A stretch of DNA of 14,500 nt from Paenibacillus sp. oral taxon 786 str. D14 (GTDB lineage: Bacteria; Bacillota; Bacilli; Paenibacillales; Paenibacillaceae). Both the position numbers and the translations under genes were made by a program. The notes under the pieces were generated by a model. It saw nothing but the letters and a program-made list of their open reading frames with translations. It was not told the origin of the DNA and searched no databases. Positions within the stretch are counted from its first letter, which is position 1. Each line of letters opens with the position of its first letter. Shown piece by piece: positions 12,185-14,500 of the stretch. The stretch lies in the NCBI RefSeq assembly GCF_000159955.1, contig NZ_GG695971.1, positions 205,833 to 220,332 on the forward strand, read 5' to 3'.

Positions 12185-13708
12185 TTGGCGGGGTTCATCT
12201 GCAAGGATTCCCTTGCCCTTGGCGCTGGGATCCGGCAAGCGAAACCATTCGTCGAGGTTGATCCGCGGTTCTCCGCGCCGATGGGACCACTCATTGGTTC
12301 GGGGATCGTAGCTGTAATCTCTAGCCCAATCTTGGCCTCGGGCGGCCACCTGACGGAGCGCGTATCCGATAAAGGCGACCTCGTCGGCCGTCATGATCGG
12401 ATGCAGGGAGATCCGGATCCAGCCAGGTTTTGCGGTGAAATCGCCGCTAGCGATTCGGCGGGCGATCCGTTGCGAGGTAGCCTGATCGATGCCCAGCAGA
12501 TAATGGCCATACGTTCCCGCGCAGGAGCAGCCGCCGCGGGCCTGGATGCCAAAGTGGTCGTTCAGCAGCTTGACGGCCAGGTTATAGTGAACCTGATCCA
12601 GGGTGAACGAGACGATCCCCAGACGCTCGCGGCTAGGCCCGCCCAGGATGGTCAGCCCTGGGACGGTTTCCAGCTCCGACAGCAACCGGTCGGTTAGCTC
12701 CCGTTCCCGGCGGAGCAGGCGGCCTGCGCCCATCTTCTCTTTGAGCCGCAGGCATAGCGCCGTGCGTGCCGCCTGCATCACCCCCGGCGTCCCGCCATCC
12801 TCCCGTGATTCGGCGTCGGATAGATACTGGACTAAGCCCCACGGGCTGGTCCAGGACACCGTGCCGCCGCCCGGGCGGTCCGGCGACGCCCCCGCGCTGA
12901 GCCCCGCATTCATCACCAGCACCCCGCTCGTGCCGGGGCCGCCCAGAAACTTATGCGGGGAGAAGAGGATGGCGTCAAGCCGCTCCTCCGGCGCTCCCGG
13001 CGGATGCATATTGATCGGGACGTAAGGGGCGCTGGCGGAGTAATCCGCCACGCAGATGCCGCCGTGCCGATGCATCACCCGCGCGAGCTCATGAATTGGC
13101 GTCACGAAGCCGGTCACATTGGAGCAGGCGGTAAACGCGCCGATTTTGACGCGGCGCTCCCGGTAGCGGCGGAGCAGGAAGTCCAGCCAAGCCGGATCCA
13201 CGCGGCCGTCGGCCCCCGGCGGGAGGCAGACGACCTCGCCGATCGTTTCCGCCCAGGAGATGTGGTTGGAGTGATGCTCCATATGCGTGATGAAAACAAC
13301 CGGCCGCTCCCGTTCGGCCATTCCGCTCCGGTAAGCTGCCCGCCAAGCGGCGGGGACCTTTAATCCAAGCAGGCGCTGCAGCTTGTTCACCGCCCCCGTC
13401 ATCCCCGTTCCCTCGAATAACAGGATGTCGTTGGGGCCGGCGTGGACATGGTGCTTGATGATCCGCTTCGCCTCCTCATAAGCGGAGGTCATGGCCGTGC
13501 CGGTCAAGCTGGCGGCGGTGTGGGGATTGCCCGCCAGCGGGCCGATCTCCTGGGCTAGCTTCTGTTCAATCGGCCGATATAGGCGGCCGCTGGCGGCCCA
13601 ATCGGCATAGAGCAACGTTTGCGTCCCGTACGGCGTAACAAAAGGATGGCGGTAGCCGATCGTATTTTTCCGGTAAACCTCAAATTCCAATTCCTCTATC
13701 TCCAGCAA
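12158..13708 (-). CDS. Class-V PLP aminotransferase, cysteine-desulfurase-like
   Basis: A 516-residue fold-type I PLP enzyme. His146 (HMEHHSNHISW) stacks on PLP, Asp222 (VADYSASAPYV) holds its ring nitrogen, and Lys253 (SPHKFLGGPGTSG) is the Schiff-base lysine. Cys394 and Cys396 in RGGCSCAGTYGHYLL lie where cysteine desulfurases carry the persulfide Cys. It is longer than IscS or SufS (about 400), with a C-terminal extension of unknown role. The start is TTG with GGGGGAG upstream. No ATG fits. A DsrE-family protein is encoded just upstream on the same strand, suggesting sulfur transfer, but whether it is a desulfurase or another class-V enzyme is open. Confidence 0.85.
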   Translation of the reverse strand: MLEIEELEFEVYRKNTIGYRHPFVTPYGTQTLLYADWAASGRLYRPIEQKLAQEIGPLAGNPHTAASLTGTAMTSAYEEAKRIIKHHVHAGPNDILLFEGTGMTGAVNKLQRLLGLKVPAAWRAAYRSGMAERERPVVFITHMEHHSNHISWAETIGEVVCLPPGADGRVDPAWLDFLLRRYRERRVKIGAFTACSNVTGFVTPIHELARVMHRHGGICVADYSASAPYVPINMHPPGAPEERLDAILFSPHKFLGGPGTSGVLVMNAGLSAGASPDRPGGGTVSWTSPWGLVQYLSDAESREDGGTPGVMQAARTALCLRLKEKMGAGRLLRRERELTDRLLSELETVPGLTILGGPSRERLGIVSFTLDQVHYNLAVKLLNDHFGIQARGGCSCAGTYGHYLLGIDQATSQRIARRIASGDFTAKPGWIRISLHPIMTADEVAFIGYALRQVAARGQDWARDYSYDPRTNEWSHRRGEPRINLDEWFRLPDPSAKGKGILADEPRQTIAELHIP

Positions 13709-13845
13709 ACCAAGTCTCCCCCTGTTAGGTTACTGTAATAACGCTTTAGGTTATGTGCATTCGCCTAGGGGGGTTAGGGCTGCGGGGGAAAGTTCAGAAA
13801 ACCTCCACAAAGCGGACAGCGGCGCGCCTTACGTAGGCTTCGTCT

Positions 13846-14325
13846 TCAGATAAACAGCTGAATATCCGATTCCAAGGCATCGCGCAGGTACGTTTGGGCA
13901 TCGATGATCTCCACCTCCGGGAGGAATTCCTCCGGCTTAAAGCCCATAATCTCCACCGACAGCTTGCAGCCGTAGAACTTGATGTTTTTCTTGCGGGCTC
14001 CTTTGAGAAAGTGGATCAGACGGGGGGCCTCCTGGTCCTCGATCATCTCATCCAACATCCATTTGCCCAGCCCGCTGTAATTCATTTTGGAGAGCGGCAG
14101 CTCGTCCGGCCCTTTGGGGGTCATCCAAGTCATCAGCTTCTCATACAGCGTTTTGTCCTCCAGCGTCATCTTCTCCGGATCGCGCACGAGAAACAGGCCC
14201 CAGAAGGCAAAAAACATCGTCACCTCCACACCGATATCCCGCGCGCTGTTCGCCAGAATCAGCCCGGCCATTGCTTTGTCGTAATCCCCGCTGAACATCA
14301 GCAGATTCATTCTTTTTTGCGCCAT
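13846..14325 (-). CDS. DsrE/DsrF-like sulfur-relay family protein
   Basis: A 159-residue soluble protein of the DsrE/DsrF/DrsH-like family, whose known members carry sulfur on a conserved Cys. The first strand and helix, NLLMFSGDYDKAMAGLILAN, match the family. The central hydrophobic strand is VTMFFAFWGLFL. Cys120 in KFYGCKLSVEIMGF is the likely sulfur-carrying residue. GGAGG is 10 bases before the ATG. The class-V PLP gene starts 137 bases downstream on the same strand, so the two may form an operon in which that enzyme supplies sulfur to this one (inference). Confidence 0.85.
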   Translation of the reverse strand: MAQKRMNLLMFSGDYDKAMAGLILANSARDIGVEVTMFFAFWGLFLVRDPEKMTLEDKTLYEKLMTWMTPKGPDELPLSKMNYSGLGKWMLDEMIEDQEAPRLIHFLKGARKKNIKFYGCKLSVEIMGFKPEEFLPEVEIIDAQTYLRDALESDIQLFI

Positions 14326-14476
14326 TACGGTCCAGCCTCCATCGTTGATGATTTGGATAAAGCTGGTATTAGTATGGTTCCGGGAAGGCAGCCTATCCTC
14401 GGTTCACAAATCGCTCAAAAATGGCGGTTGTCCATGCGCGTTCATCCGCGGGCTGACCGAGGGTCCTTGATTTCAT

Positions 14477-14495
14477 GGGTACCTTTTAGGTACCC
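14477..14495 (+). terminator. Short palindrome near the right edge
   Basis: GGGTACC (14477-14483) and GGTACCC (14489-14495) form a perfect 7-bp stem with a 5-base loop, followed by TTTCT at the window edge. It may be a terminator or an operator. The window ends before this can be judged. The rest of 14326-14476 shows no gene. Confidence 0.25.
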
Positions 14496-14500
14496 TTTCT

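Noticed and set aside
11933..12697. 254-residue plus-strand frame overlapping the exporter end and the PLP gene
   Set aside because: From 12158 on it is antisense to a well-supported PLP enzyme. Only the first 50 residues after ATG 12035 may be a remnant.

Overview
The window looks like chromosomal DNA from a fairly GC-rich member of the Bacillales, most likely a Paenibacillus-type organism. The reasons are strong AAGGAGG ribosome binding sites, GTG and TTG starts, sigma-A-like promoters, a T-box leader in front of a seryl-tRNA synthetase, and protein types common in Paenibacillaceae. The genus is an inference. I see no phage, transposase, CRISPR array, rRNA or tRNA.

Layout. 1-502: end of a glycerate kinase gene. 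503-1041: noncoding, with two nested palindromic repeats, an extra half copy and a strong terminator. 1042-3041: a flavin-dependent luciferase-like oxidoreductase and an ArsR-type repressor whose promoter overlaps a dyad. 3136-3893 (minus): a guanylate-kinase-like protein with an altered P-loop, preceded by a possible 9-codon leader ORF. 3982-4347 (minus): a broken SH3-NlpC/P60 wall hydrolase gene. 4422-6009 (minus): T-box-controlled, divergent serS. 6028-6636: pcp. 6645-7363 (minus): an eroded Ada-type regulator followed by a small basic Gly-rich ORF. 7364-7840: noncoding, with a degenerate 50-bp periodic repeat and a pair of hairpins with the same loop octamer. 7841-9857: aguA-aguB, converting agmatine to putrescine through N-carbamoylputrescine, then a terminator. 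9882-10928 (minus): a nucleotidyltransferase. 11059-12021: a DMT-family exporter, followed by a probable gene remnant. 12158-14325 (minus): a class-V PLP aminotransferase/cysteine-desulfurase-like protein and a DsrE-family protein, possibly a sulfur-handling pair.

Most genes are ordinary housekeeping or accessory genes. The most notable theme is gene erosion by internal deletion: the NlpC/P60 gene lost its catalytic-Cys segment, the Ada gene lost most of its zinc site (apparently between two TGCCGCCCG-like sites) and its methyltransferase domain, and a short ORF after the exporter looks like the two ends of a longer gene joined. I found no clear multi-gene system of an undescribed kind. The best candidates for something new are the paired-hairpin leader before aguA, the leader ORF plus altered P-loop of the kinase-like gene, and the palindromic repeat family.
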